This document shows, in pieces, positions 50,415 through 58,073 of a DNA stretch of 64,000 nucleotides (the stretch's first letter is position 1; each line of letters starts with the position of its first letter). The position numbers were made by a program, and so were the translations under genes. The notes beneath the pieces were generated by a model. It worked only from the letters and a program-made list of their open reading frames with translations. It was not told where the DNA came from and searched no databases. The DNA is from Salibacter sp031581065 (lineage in GTDB: Bacteria; Bacteroidota; Bacteroidia; Flavobacteriales_G; Salibacteraceae): contig NZ_JAVLBN010000006.1 of the NCBI RefSeq assembly GCF_031581065.1, positions 22,890 through 86,889 of the forward strand, read 5' to 3'.

Positions 50415-51962
50415 TCACTCCTCCCGCCAAATAAAGACATCTTCACGTTTTTTGGGGCGTTCAGCTCCGCGCCATTCAAAGTAGCGGAAATATTGCAGTT
50501 CATCGGTGAGGTCTTTTAGCGGGTACAGCGTAGCCTCTGGTTTGTTGTAAAACCGGATGTTATCGATTTGGTTACTGTCCATGTAAACCGTCATTTCAGA
50601 GCACGCCAATCTGTTCATGCCCATCGCTTCTTTGTCCTCGTCATCTTCAGCGTAATAAATCGTTTCGCCATTTCCGTTGACATCGATTTTGTACACTTTA
50701 TTATCGCGAAAGTGAGCCAGCAGAGTACGGCCTTTCACCTGATTGTAAAACTCTTTCGTGCTGTCCTGCACTGATACGATAAACGCATTATCCTCAATGA
50801 AAAGCGATTCTACATTCCCGTCATAGGTTCTGATCGTGATCGTGGTTCCCGACATTTGATTCGCATCAGACCAAATAACCGGATCGATGAACATCTTAAT
50901 CGTACTATCTGCAGTGGAGTAGAGCAGCGAATCGCATTTTCCCTGGATGTCACTTTTGTAAAACTTCACCTTGTGATAAGAACGAATCACGCGGTGTTCA
51001 CGCGTAGAATCGTAAAGTGTGTAGAGTGTGTCAGAGTGGAGGTACAGCGTATCATTCTCGTAGCGTTGCTCCATCAGCAGGTTACCGGTAGCGTACGAAA
51101 TGCTGTCCGTTCCGTTGAGGTAAGCGTAATCGCTTTTGAGCATGATATTATTCACGGTATCAGTCAGAACCGAATTTCCAAATACTTCTCCGTTTTGTGA
51201 TTGTTGGTTGTAGATAATGCTGTCGCCCTCAATCTGCTGATCTTTGTTGACGATTTTAGCATCACGAACAAACTCAGAGTCTTCCGTTTTGCGGTTGTAA
51301 AAACCGCGTTTGCAAAAAATGCTCGATGAGTCGCCAACAATATCGGTTGGACCAAAAAAGTAGACGATATCTCCTTTTTGATCGTATTCAAGCGTGTCTG
51401 ATGTAATCGTGTAATCTTCACTTTCCATCTTCACGTTATTCTTGAACTTGAAACGTTCGTTATCAGCATAGTAATAACCGATTTCACTTTTTAGAGTAGA
51501 GCTGTCATTAAGGTTTGTAACCAATCCGCCACCCTGGTAGTAGCCAAAGTTTTTTCCTACATCGTAATCGAGGTATTGCGTTCTAAGGTTCTGACTGCCA
51601 TCATTGAGCGTAATGTTACCGCGCAGCTCAGCAAAAGAGGAATTACCATCGTAATAGAGTGAATCACCTGTTAGATCAATCGAGTCACCTTTCACTATTC
51701 GCACATTGCTATATGCTCTCAGTGAATTTGATTTGGGGTAGAGGTAAGCACTGTCGCAGTACATTTTGGTTTGTTTGTGTTTGAATTCCACCTCACCGAT
51801 TAATTTCCGCACCGATTTATCGCCTGTTTTGTCGATAATTGCTTCTTTGGCGTAAATGAGCTTGATCTTCTCCCGGTTCTGACCGTGAACTGATGCAGTC
51901 AAAAAAAAGGAGCTTACCAGTAAAAGCAAGCTCCAAAATTCTATGTACCGCGATTTTGTCAT
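50415..51962 (-). CDS. OstA-like (LptA/LptD jellyroll) envelope protein
   Basis: 515 residues, signal peptide ending FFLTASVHGQ. The body is a series of OstA-type beta-jellyroll repeats (KLIGEVEFKHKQTKMYCDSAYLYPKSNSLRAYSNVRIVKGDSIDLTGDSLYY and similar), which in LptA form the LPS-carrying bridge across the periplasm. No barrel region, so it differs from the LptD-like protein at 42600. It could be a periplasmic bridge component. It shares one base with the purA stop (start at 51962). An iterated word copy lies at the signal peptide end (HGQNREK). Confidence 0.85.
   Translation of the reverse strand: MTKSRYIEFWSLLLLVSSFFLTASVHGQNREKIKLIYAKEAIIDKTGDKSVRKLIGEVEFKHKQTKMYCDSAYLYPKSNSLRAYSNVRIVKGDSIDLTGDSLYYDGNSSFAELRGNITLNDGSQNLRTQYLDYDVGKNFGYYQGGGLVTNLNDSSTLKSEIGYYYADNERFKFKNNVKMESEDYTITSDTLEYDQKGDIVYFFGPTDIVGDSSSIFCKRGFYNRKTEDSEFVRDAKIVNKDQQIEGDSIIYNQQSQNGEVFGNSVLTDTVNNIMLKSDYAYLNGTDSISYATGNLLMEQRYENDTLYLHSDTLYTLYDSTREHRVIRSYHKVKFYKSDIQGKCDSLLYSTADSTIKMFIDPVIWSDANQMSGTTITIRTYDGNVESLFIEDNAFIVSVQDSTKEFYNQVKGRTLLAHFRDNKVYKIDVNGNGETIYYAEDDEDKEAMGMNRLACSEMTVYMDSNQIDNIRFYNKPEATLYPLKDLTDELQYFRYFEWRGAERPKKREDVFIWREE
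51875..51884 (+). repeat. Iterated word GGNTCTGACCR, copy 24
   Basis: GGTTCTGACC followed by G. On the coding strand of the OstA-like gene it reads Gly-Gln-Asn at the signal peptide cleavage region. Confidence 0.85.
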
Positions 51963-53236
51963 TAATCTCTCAATAGTGTTTGGCTACGTCTTGGGCCAAC
52001 AGAAATAATTTTGATCGGAACCTGCAATTCCTGTTCCAAATAGGTTACATAATCCATCAACTCCTGTGGTAAATCATCGATTGATGTAACGTTGGTGAGG
52101 TCTTTATCCCAGGCTTTCATCGATTTCCAAATTGGCTCCACATCATTGTTGATCACATCGTAAGGGAAATAATCGATTGTTTCGCCTTTGTATTTGTAGT
52201 GTGTACAAACTTTGATCTCGTCAAAAGCACTCAAAACATCAGCCTTTGTCATGATGAGCTGCGTTACACCGTTGAGCATAATTGCGTATTTGAGAGCCGG
52301 AATATCGAGCCATCCGCAACGTCTTGGTCGGCCGGTTGTAGCACCAAATTCGTGGCCTTTTGTCGCCAGTCGTTTTCCGTCTTCATCAAAGAGTTCAGTA
52401 GGGAACGGACCACTACCAACTCGCGTGCAATACGCTTTAAAAATACCGTAAACTTCACCGATTTTATTGGGCGCAATGCCTAGACCTGTACAAGCTCCGG
52501 CACAAATCGTGTTCGATGAAGTCACAAAAGGATAAGAACCAAAGTCGATATCGAGCAGTGATCCCTGTGCTCCTTCAGCAAGTACCTTTTTGTTTTCGGT
52601 CATAGACCTGTTTACCGAGTGCTCACTGTCGATGAGCGTCAACTCACGAATTGAATTCACACTTTCAAAGAATACAGATTCCATATCGGCCAGCTCATCG
52701 AGCGGATAGTCGTAATTCTTGAGCAGCTCAAGGTGTTTTGATTTGAGGTTATCGTAGCGCTCTTTGAAATTATTTTCAATGATATCGCCAACGCGCAGGC
52801 CGTTACGTCCGGTTTTGTCCATGTAAGTTGGACCAATTCCTTTCAACGTAGAACCGATTTTCTCTTTTCCCTTAGCTCGTTCAGATGCCGCATCGAGCAA
52901 CCTGTGAGTGGGCAGGATAAGGTGTGCTTTTTTCGATACCTGAATACTTTCCTGCACATCCACGTTGAGTTCTTTCAACGAGTCTATTTCAATTGCCAGT
53001 GTAACCGGATCAATCACCACACCATTCCCGATGATATTCTGCGTATCGGGTCTAAAAATACCGGAAGGAATTGTGTGTAGAACGTGTTTAATCTCATTGA
53101 ACTCCAGCGTGTGACCGGCATTTGGCCCGCCCTGGAAACGGGCAATAATATCGTACTCAGGTGTGAGTACATCAACAATTTTTCCTTTGCCTTCATCACC
53201 CCATTGTAGGCCGAGAAGTACGTCTGCTTTTGTCAT
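51962..53236 (-). CDS. purA: Adenylosuccinate synthetase
   Basis: IMP plus aspartate and GTP to adenylosuccinate, the first committed AMP step (purB at 33083 is next). 424 residues. GTP P-loop variant VLLGLQWGDEGKGKIVD, catalytic IRFQGGPNAGHTLEF-type segment (ARFQGGPNAGHT), and GSTLKGIGPTYMDK and TTGRPRRCGWLD. It lies 12 nt after the Fur-like regulator and shares one base with the OstA-like gene. This makes a fur-purA-ostA unit. Confidence 0.97.
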   Translation of the reverse strand: MTKADVLLGLQWGDEGKGKIVDVLTPEYDIIARFQGGPNAGHTLEFNEIKHVLHTIPSGIFRPDTQNIIGNGVVIDPVTLAIEIDSLKELNVDVQESIQVSKKAHLILPTHRLLDAASERAKGKEKIGSTLKGIGPTYMDKTGRNGLRVGDIIENNFKERYDNLKSKHLELLKNYDYPLDELADMESVFFESVNSIRELTLIDSEHSVNRSMTENKKVLAEGAQGSLLDIDFGSYPFVTSSNTICAGACTGLGIAPNKIGEVYGIFKAYCTRVGSGPFPTELFDEDGKRLATKGHEFGATTGRPRRCGWLDIPALKYAIMLNGVTQLIMTKADVLSAFDEIKVCTHYKYKGETIDYFPYDVINNDVEPIWKSMKAWDKDLTNVTSIDDLPQELMDYVTYLEQELQVPIKIISVGPRRSQTLLRD

Positions 53237-53248
53237 TATCGTTCGGGA

Positions 53249-53737
53249 TTATTTTGTTGAGTCGGGTTGATTTCCCTTGTCGTCTTTTTGATTTTTTTCG
53301 TCTTTAGGAAAACGTGCGTAGAGATTGAGCGAGTGGTGCAATACTTCAGCTCCAAAGTGCTCAGCAATGGTGTTTTTGATGAGCTGAATGCGCGGGTCAC
53401 AAAACTCGCGGACTTCGCCCGTATCTACATCGATTACGTGATCGTGTTGTTTGTTTTCATACGACTTCTCAAATTGTGCCATGTTCTTACCGAACTGGTG
53501 CTTGCGGATGAGATTGCAGGCGAGCAACAGCTCAATTGTGTTGTACAATGTGGCACGGCTAACACGATAGTTCTTGTTTTTCATGAGGAGGTATAATGAC
53601 TCCACATCAAAGTGTCCATCGTTGCTGTATATTTCCTCCAGTATAGCAAAACGCTCAGGCGTTTTCCTGTGTCCGTTTTGCTCGAGGAAACTCGAGAATA
53701 TTTGTTTTACTTTTTCCTTTACTTCAGGTGTTGACAT
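53249..53737 (-). CDS. Fur-family regulator lacking structural zinc cysteines
   Basis: 162 residues from the ATG at 53737 (MSTPEVKEKVKQIFSSFLEQNG). A TTG at 53758 overlaps the -7 element and is rejected. Winged-helix region: RKTPERFAILEEIYSNDGHFDVESLYLLMKNKNYRVSRATLYNTIELL, matching Fur. In Fur relatives the next part normally has a CxxC pair and a C-terminal CxxC binding structural zinc. Here only one Cys remains (EFCDPRIQLIK) and the first pair reads DVDTG, while the C-terminus (ARFPKDEKNQ) has none. The regulatory-site His pattern QHDH is kept in part. It precedes purA. Confidence 0.88.
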   Translation of the reverse strand: MSTPEVKEKVKQIFSSFLEQNGHRKTPERFAILEEIYSNDGHFDVESLYLLMKNKNYRVSRATLYNTIELLLACNLIRKHQFGKNMAQFEKSYENKQHDHVIDVDTGEVREFCDPRIQLIKNTIAEHFGAEVLHHSLNLYARFPKDEKNQKDDKGNQPDSTK

Positions 53738-53755
53738 GCTTTCAACTTCAATTGA

Positions 53756-53763
53756 CAAAGGTA
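53756..53763 (-). promoter_or_regulatory. -7 promoter element for fur-like-purA-ostA
   Basis: Minus-strand TACCTTTG matches TAnnTTTG, 18 nt before the ATG at 53737. It overlaps the alternative TTG and so supports the downstream ATG. Confidence 0.55.
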
Positions 53764-53781
53764 TTGATTTTATTGCGATTG

Positions 53782-55986
53782 TTATTCAATACGGTTGACC
53801 TTCATAACGCCCTCAACATTGCGGAGTTTATCCTGCAGGTTTTTGAGATGTGAAGTGTCGTTCACGTAAACGAAAACTTTTCCTTCAAATACTCCGTCAT
53901 TGTTGTCAAATGTGATGGAGCGCATACTCACGTTCATCTCGTTTGATATCACTTTTGTGATGTCGTTTACAATTCCTGTACGGTCAAAGCCATTCATCTG
54001 GATGCCGGCCTGGAAGGAGACAGCTTCTTTTTTGTCCCATTTGGCTTTCACAACTCTGTACCCGTAGTTCGACATGATCGGAACCACATTAGGGCAGTTT
54101 GTACGGTGGATATAGATTGTTCCGTCATTGGTGATAAACCCTACTACATCATCACCCGGAATTGGGTTACAACAAGTAGAGAGTTTGTAGTTGAGCTGTT
54201 TTTGATTTGTACTCAGAACCAGTGGATCTTTCTTTCCACGTGTCTTCTGTACGATTTCCTCCAGGCTTTTTGCGTTCTTTTTCGTTTTGCTGCGCTGCTG
54301 GATAAATCCGTTGTGAACGGTGAGCTTACCAATCTCGGCCGGATCTATAGAACCTTTACCAACTCTGTAAAACAGCTCCAGCTTACCGCTGATTTTGTGA
54401 ATTTGGGTAAGGGTGTGCAGGTTCTGATCATTGAATTCAATACCTAATTCTTTAAAAGTTGCTTCGAGCATTTTACGCCCTTTCCTTCCCACTTTCTTTT
54501 TCTCTTCGCGAATTGAAGCTTTAATCGAGGACTTGGCTTTGGCTGTTACCACAAACTCGAGCCATTCAAACTTTGGCGTTTGCGCTTTAGAAGTCACAAT
54601 TTGCACCTGATCACCACTGTCGAGCGGGTGACTAATTGGAACCAGTTTTTGGTTCACTTTAGCGCCCACACATCTGTTACCGAGCTCTGTGTGAATTTCG
54701 TATGCAAAATCCAGTGCCGTTGCATTGTGCGGTAACGATTTGATATCTCCTTTAGGCGTGAAAACAAAAATTTCTTTGGCAAAAAGGTTGAGTTTAAAGT
54801 CATCGACAAAATCAACAGCGTTTGTCTCAGGACTTTCAAGAACTTCTCTCACGCGAGATATCCATTCGTCAAGTGCGCCTTCGTGCTGGCTGTCCTCTTT
54901 GTACTTCCAGTGAGCGGCATATCCTTTCTCGGCAATTTCATCCATCCGTTTTGATCGGATTTGCACTTCAACCCATTTCCCGGTTGGCGACATCACGGTT
55001 GTGTGCAAACTCTCGTAGCCATTGGCTTTTGGAGTAGAAATCCAGTCGCGGAGTCTATCGGGGTTTGGCTGGTAAAAATCAGTGATGACAGAATACACTT
55101 TCCAGCAATCTGCCTTTTCACGGTCGAGTGGTGTGTTGATGATGACGCGGATAGCGAATAAGTCGTACACTTCCTCGAACGGAATATTCTTGCTGCGCAT
55201 CTTATTCCAAATGGAGTAGATCGATTTCGTACGACTTTTCACTTCGTACTCAATACCCATTTTGTCCAACTCTCTGCGAACCGGTAACGTAAAGCGGTTG
55301 ATGAATCTGGTTCTGACCGCCTTGGTCTTTTGCAGTTTAGTGGATATGTCTTTGTAAACACTTGGTATTTTGTACTTGAGCGCTAAATCTTCCAACTCGC
55401 TTTTGATGTTGTACAGTCCGAGACGATGAGCCAGCGGAGCGTAAATGTAAAGCGTTTCAGATGCAATTTTTAGCTGCTTGTCCTTGCGCATGTGATCGAG
55501 TGTGCGCATGTTGTGAAGTCGGTCTGCGAGCTTGATTAAAATCACACGCACATCATCAGCAAGTGTGAGAATAATCTTCCTGAAGTTTTCGGCCTGTAGC
55601 GAGGCGCCCTGTTCAAAGACTTCCTCAATTTTTGTGAGTCCGTCAATGATGCGCGCGATTTTTTCGCTGAATAAATCCTCGATATCCTCGATTTCGAGAT
55701 CGGTGTCTTCCACAACATCATGGAGAAGCGCACAGGCGATTGAAGTTGTGCCCAAACCCATATCCTCAGCTACGATTCGCGCAACTGCGAGCGGGTGAAA
55801 AATATACGACTCACCAGATTTTCTCCTCACATCAAAATGCGCCTCACGGGCAATATCAAAAGCTTTCCTGATGAGCGAAAAATCCTTATCGCCCTTTTTC
55901 ACTTTGGCAGCTCTCAATAATCTTCTGTATTCACGGATGATCGCTTTTTTTTCTGCTTCTTCGTCTATTTGCACTTCAGTACTCAT
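53782..55986 (-). CDS. Bifunctional (p)ppGpp synthetase/hydrolase RelA/SpoT
   Basis: 734 residues from the ATG at 55986 (MSTEVQIDEEAEK). An upstream ATG at 56010 precedes the predicted transcription start. HD hydrolase domain: YIFHPLAVARIVAEDMG, ALLHDVVEDTD. Synthetase domain: GIEYEVKSRTKSIYSIWNKM, YDLFAIRVI, and RLRDWISTPKANGYESLHT. Then TGS (EIFVFTPKGDIKSLPHNATALDFAYEIHT), a helical region and a C-terminal ACT domain (QAGIQMNGFDRTGIVNDITKVI). Both catalytic sites keep their motifs, so it should make and degrade (p)ppGpp. Alone on its strand. Confidence 0.96.
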   Translation of the reverse strand: MSTEVQIDEEAEKKAIIREYRRLLRAAKVKKGDKDFSLIRKAFDIAREAHFDVRRKSGESYIFHPLAVARIVAEDMGLGTTSIACALLHDVVEDTDLEIEDIEDLFSEKIARIIDGLTKIEEVFEQGASLQAENFRKIILTLADDVRVILIKLADRLHNMRTLDHMRKDKQLKIASETLYIYAPLAHRLGLYNIKSELEDLALKYKIPSVYKDISTKLQKTKAVRTRFINRFTLPVRRELDKMGIEYEVKSRTKSIYSIWNKMRSKNIPFEEVYDLFAIRVIINTPLDREKADCWKVYSVITDFYQPNPDRLRDWISTPKANGYESLHTTVMSPTGKWVEVQIRSKRMDEIAEKGYAAHWKYKEDSQHEGALDEWISRVREVLESPETNAVDFVDDFKLNLFAKEIFVFTPKGDIKSLPHNATALDFAYEIHTELGNRCVGAKVNQKLVPISHPLDSGDQVQIVTSKAQTPKFEWLEFVVTAKAKSSIKASIREEKKKVGRKGRKMLEATFKELGIEFNDQNLHTLTQIHKISGKLELFYRVGKGSIDPAEIGKLTVHNGFIQQRSKTKKNAKSLEEIVQKTRGKKDPLVLSTNQKQLNYKLSTCCNPIPGDDVVGFITNDGTIYIHRTNCPNVVPIMSNYGYRVVKAKWDKKEAVSFQAGIQMNGFDRTGIVNDITKVISNEMNVSMRSITFDNNDGVFEGKVFVYVNDTSHLKNLQDKLRNVEGVMKVNRIE
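55309..55318 (+). repeat. Iterated word GGNTCTGACCR, copy 25
   Basis: GGTTCTGACC followed by G. On the coding strand of the RelA/SpoT gene it reads Val-Arg-Thr. Confidence 0.85.
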
Positions 55987-55992
55987 GGCAGG

Positions 55993-56000
55993 CAAAGGTA
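55993..56000 (-). promoter_or_regulatory. -7 promoter element for RelA/SpoT
   Basis: Minus-strand TACCTTTG matches TAnnTTTG and ends 6 nt before the ATG at 55986, implying a nearly leaderless message. Confidence 0.55.
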
Positions 56001-56049
56001 AAAACCCCATTTATTAAAAACACATAACTAACGGATTACTGAAATGTAT

Positions 56050-56071
56050 GTTAATTTGGTCACAAATTAAC
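56050..56071. promoter_or_regulatory. Perfect palindromic operator-like site
   Basis: GTTAATTTG, 4-nt spacer GTCA, CAAATTAAC: a perfect 9-bp inverted repeat in the intergenic region between the divergent RelA/SpoT and sigma genes. Position and symmetry suit a dimeric regulator controlling one or both genes. Confidence 0.5.
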
Positions 56072-56121
56072 CTACGCTTTAAGCAACCCTTCAGCAAAAA
56101 TGCGTCATTAAATCAACAACA

Positions 56122-56685
56122 ATGAGCGTGGAGCAACCAAATTATGCAAATCTTATCGACAGTTGCCGCAAGGGAGATAAACAAGCTCAACGAAAAGTTT
56201 ACGAGTCTTTATACCCCAAAATGTACGGTAGCTGTCTACGCTATATTGGTGATAAGGACAAGGCATGGGATGTGTTGCAGGAAGGATTTATCAAAGTCTT
56301 TCTCAACTTAGAAAAGTACGATGGCAACGGTTCTTTTGAAGGTTGGGTAAGGCGAGTAATCGTCAACACGGCCATTGATGTTGTGCGAAAAAGAAAGTTT
56401 GATCACGTAAGTATTGATAATACAGATTATGACTGGCTTGAGGCCGATGACAACGATGAAATTGAATGGAACGAAACACTTTTTTCTGAACGCGAACGCG
56501 TAATGGAAGCCATTCAGGATTTGCCACCGGCATATCGGGCCGTTTTTAATTTGTACGTGATCGAAGATTATTCCCACAAGGAAATTGGAGAATTGTTGGG
56601 AATCAGTACAGGGACGTCAAAATCGAACCTGTCAAAAGCGAAACATAAACTAAAAGAACAATTGAAAACGATTCATCATAGATGA
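56122..56685 (+). CDS. ECF-type RNA polymerase sigma factor
   Basis: 187 residues, sigma-70 regions 2 and 4 only. Region 2: YPKMYGSCLRYIGDKDKAWDVLQEGFIKVFLNLEKY (-10 binding), with GWVRRVIVNTAIDVVRK. Region 4: IQDLPPAYRAVFNLYVIEDYSHKEIGELLGISTGTSKSNLSKAKHKLKEQL, a helix-turn-helix for -35 binding. The stop overlaps the next gene by 4 nt (ATGA), which is where cognate anti-sigma genes are usually found. Confidence 0.93.
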   Translation: MSVEQPNYANLIDSCRKGDKQAQRKVYESLYPKMYGSCLRYIGDKDKAWDVLQEGFIKVFLNLEKYDGNGSFEGWVRRVIVNTAIDVVRKRKFDHVSIDNTDYDWLEADDNDEIEWNETLFSERERVMEAIQDLPPAYRAVFNLYVIEDYSHKEIGELLGISTGTSKSNLSKAKHKLKEQLKTIHHR

Positions 56686-57950
56686 GTAACGAACTAAATA
56701 ATTTTGAAAAGGAAGTCAGAAAGGCGATGGAGAACTACGAGGGGCCTCGTAGAGATAACGCCTGGGATGATCTTCAACAGCGAATGGATGCCGCAGGATC
56801 TGGAAGTGCAAGTTCTAAAGCCGGCTCTTCAGCATTGAAATTCGGGTTGTTGGCCGTAGTTGCTGCAGCAATTGGCTTTGCAGTGAATTATGATTGGTCA
56901 GAACCGAATACCAATCCTGACAACCAAACAGAGCAGGTGGTTGAAAACAACCAGCAATCTGATGAAGTGAAGGATCAGAATAATCAGGTTGAAGAATCAA
57001 ATGAAAAAGAGGTTGCTTCACCGTCAGAACCAGCTAAATCGCAGACTGATGAAAAATCAGAAGTGAGCAACGAAGCCGAGCCAGCCACCGAGGCTACTCA
57101 GCCTGTTTCAAATAAGGAGCAGCAGCCGGATGGTGAACCCGGCTCTGACCGTGAAAATAGCTCTACAAACACTGAAGAAGAGCAGAACTCGCCACAGCTA
57201 TCAGAGGCTAAAACAGCAATTTTGACGGCTTCAAAATCTGTCGTGTGCAAAGGCGAACAGGTTTCATTTGAGTTGAGCAACGGCAAAGATTTCAAATTGA
57301 AAGACAGCGAAGGAAGAGTATATGATCAGCAAAACTTATCTTTTACTACTGAAGGAGCCAAACAACTTGTAGCGGTTTTTTCATCAGGAGAGACTCAACC
57401 GATTGAGGTGAAAGTTGAAGGAAAACCCACATCGAATTTCACTTATTCGAAAGAACTCATCGATGGCGGCCGACCACATTATGTATTTGAGAACCAAAGT
57501 AACGGAGGTGCTGTTTATCGTTGGATCATGAATGATAAAGTTGTAGCACAGCAGCATGATTATTCAGCTTTCTTACTCAACAAAGGAAGTCAGAATATTG
57601 GACTTATCACCCTGAATGATGCGGGTTGTGCTGATACAAACCAACAGGTAATCTTTGTTGAAGAGTCGTATAATTTGCTCGCTCCTGATGCGTTCACGCC
57701 AAACGGAGATGGTAAAAATGATGCGTGGTTACCGGTTGCGCTCGAAAACCCGGCTTACCGTTTTGAGTTAGAAGTACTCGATCAAAATAACAATGTTGTT
57801 TTCAGAACCTCAGATCCATCCAAGAAATGGGAAGGTCCGCGCAACATAGAAAACCTAAACCGGACACAGCTGGTGTTCTTTTGGCGCGCAGTCGTGTATT
57901 ACGAAGGACAGCGCGAATCGTACGGAGGAACTATTCAGGTTATTCCTTAA
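56682..57950 (+). CDS. Putative membrane anti-sigma factor with T9SS type B (CHU_C) domain
   Basis: 422 residues. Short cytoplasmic N-terminus (ELNNFEKEVRKAMENYEGPRRDNAWDDLQQRMDA) resembling anti-sigma heads, one TM (about 47-66, SALKFGLLAVVAAAIGFAVNY), a long low-complexity Glu/Gln/Asn-rich periplasmic stretch, a PKD/Ig-like region (CKGEQVSFELSNGKDF ... YRWIMNDKV), and a C-terminal gliding-motility-type domain: APDAFTPNGDGKNDAW ... FFWRAVVYYEG. There is no N-terminal signal peptide. The combination is unusual, since CHU_C normally ends secreted T9SS substrates. It is coupled to the sigma factor. Two iterated words are in it. Confidence 0.82.
   Translation: MSNELNNFEKEVRKAMENYEGPRRDNAWDDLQQRMDAAGSGSASSKAGSSALKFGLLAVVAAAIGFAVNYDWSEPNTNPDNQTEQVVENNQQSDEVKDQNNQVEESNEKEVASPSEPAKSQTDEKSEVSNEAEPATEATQPVSNKEQQPDGEPGSDRENSSTNTEEEQNSPQLSEAKTAILTASKSVVCKGEQVSFELSNGKDFKLKDSEGRVYDQQNLSFTTEGAKQLVAVFSSGETQPIEVKVEGKPTSNFTYSKELIDGGRPHYVFENQSNGGAVYRWIMNDKVVAQQHDYSAFLLNKGSQNIGLITLNDAGCADTNQQVIFVEESYNLLAPDAFTPNGDGKNDAWLPVALENPAYRFELEVLDQNNNVVFRTSDPSKKWEGPRNIENLNRTQLVFFWRAVVYYEGQRESYGGTIQVIP
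56896..56905 (-). repeat. Iterated word GGNTCTGACCR, copy 26
   Basis: Minus-strand GGTTCTGACC followed by A. On the coding strand of the anti-sigma-like gene it reads Trp-Ser-Glu-Pro, just after the TM. Confidence 0.85.
57141..57150 (+). repeat. Iterated word GGNTCTGACCR, copy 27
   Basis: GGCTCTGACC followed by G. Encodes Gly-Ser-Asp-Arg in the low-complexity stretch of the anti-sigma-like protein, 236 bp from copy 26. Confidence 0.85.
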
Positions 57951-57972
57951 CGTTTAACGTACCCCTAAAACG

Positions 57973-58008
57973 AAAGCCTCATTTTCCGTAGTGGAATGGG
58001 GCTTTTTT
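57973..58008 (+). terminator. Terminator after the sigma/anti-sigma operon
   Basis: Stem AAAGCCTCATTTTCC/GGAATGGGGCTTT, short loop, T run. 23 nt after the anti-sigma-like stop. Confidence 0.8.
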
Positions 58009-58013
58009 AATGA

Positions 58014-58051
58014 AAAAAATCCCCTGCAGATTATTCTACAGGGGATTTTTT
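58014..58051. terminator. Bidirectional terminator between convergent operons
   Basis: Near-perfect palindrome: AAAAAATCCCCTG (58014-58026) and CAGGGGATTTTTT (58039-58051), with A and T runs on both sides, so it can end transcripts from both strands. It is 22 nt before the cysN stop on the opposite strand. Confidence 0.85.
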
Positions 58052-58073
58052 GTTTTAAATCTTACTTGTAAGA

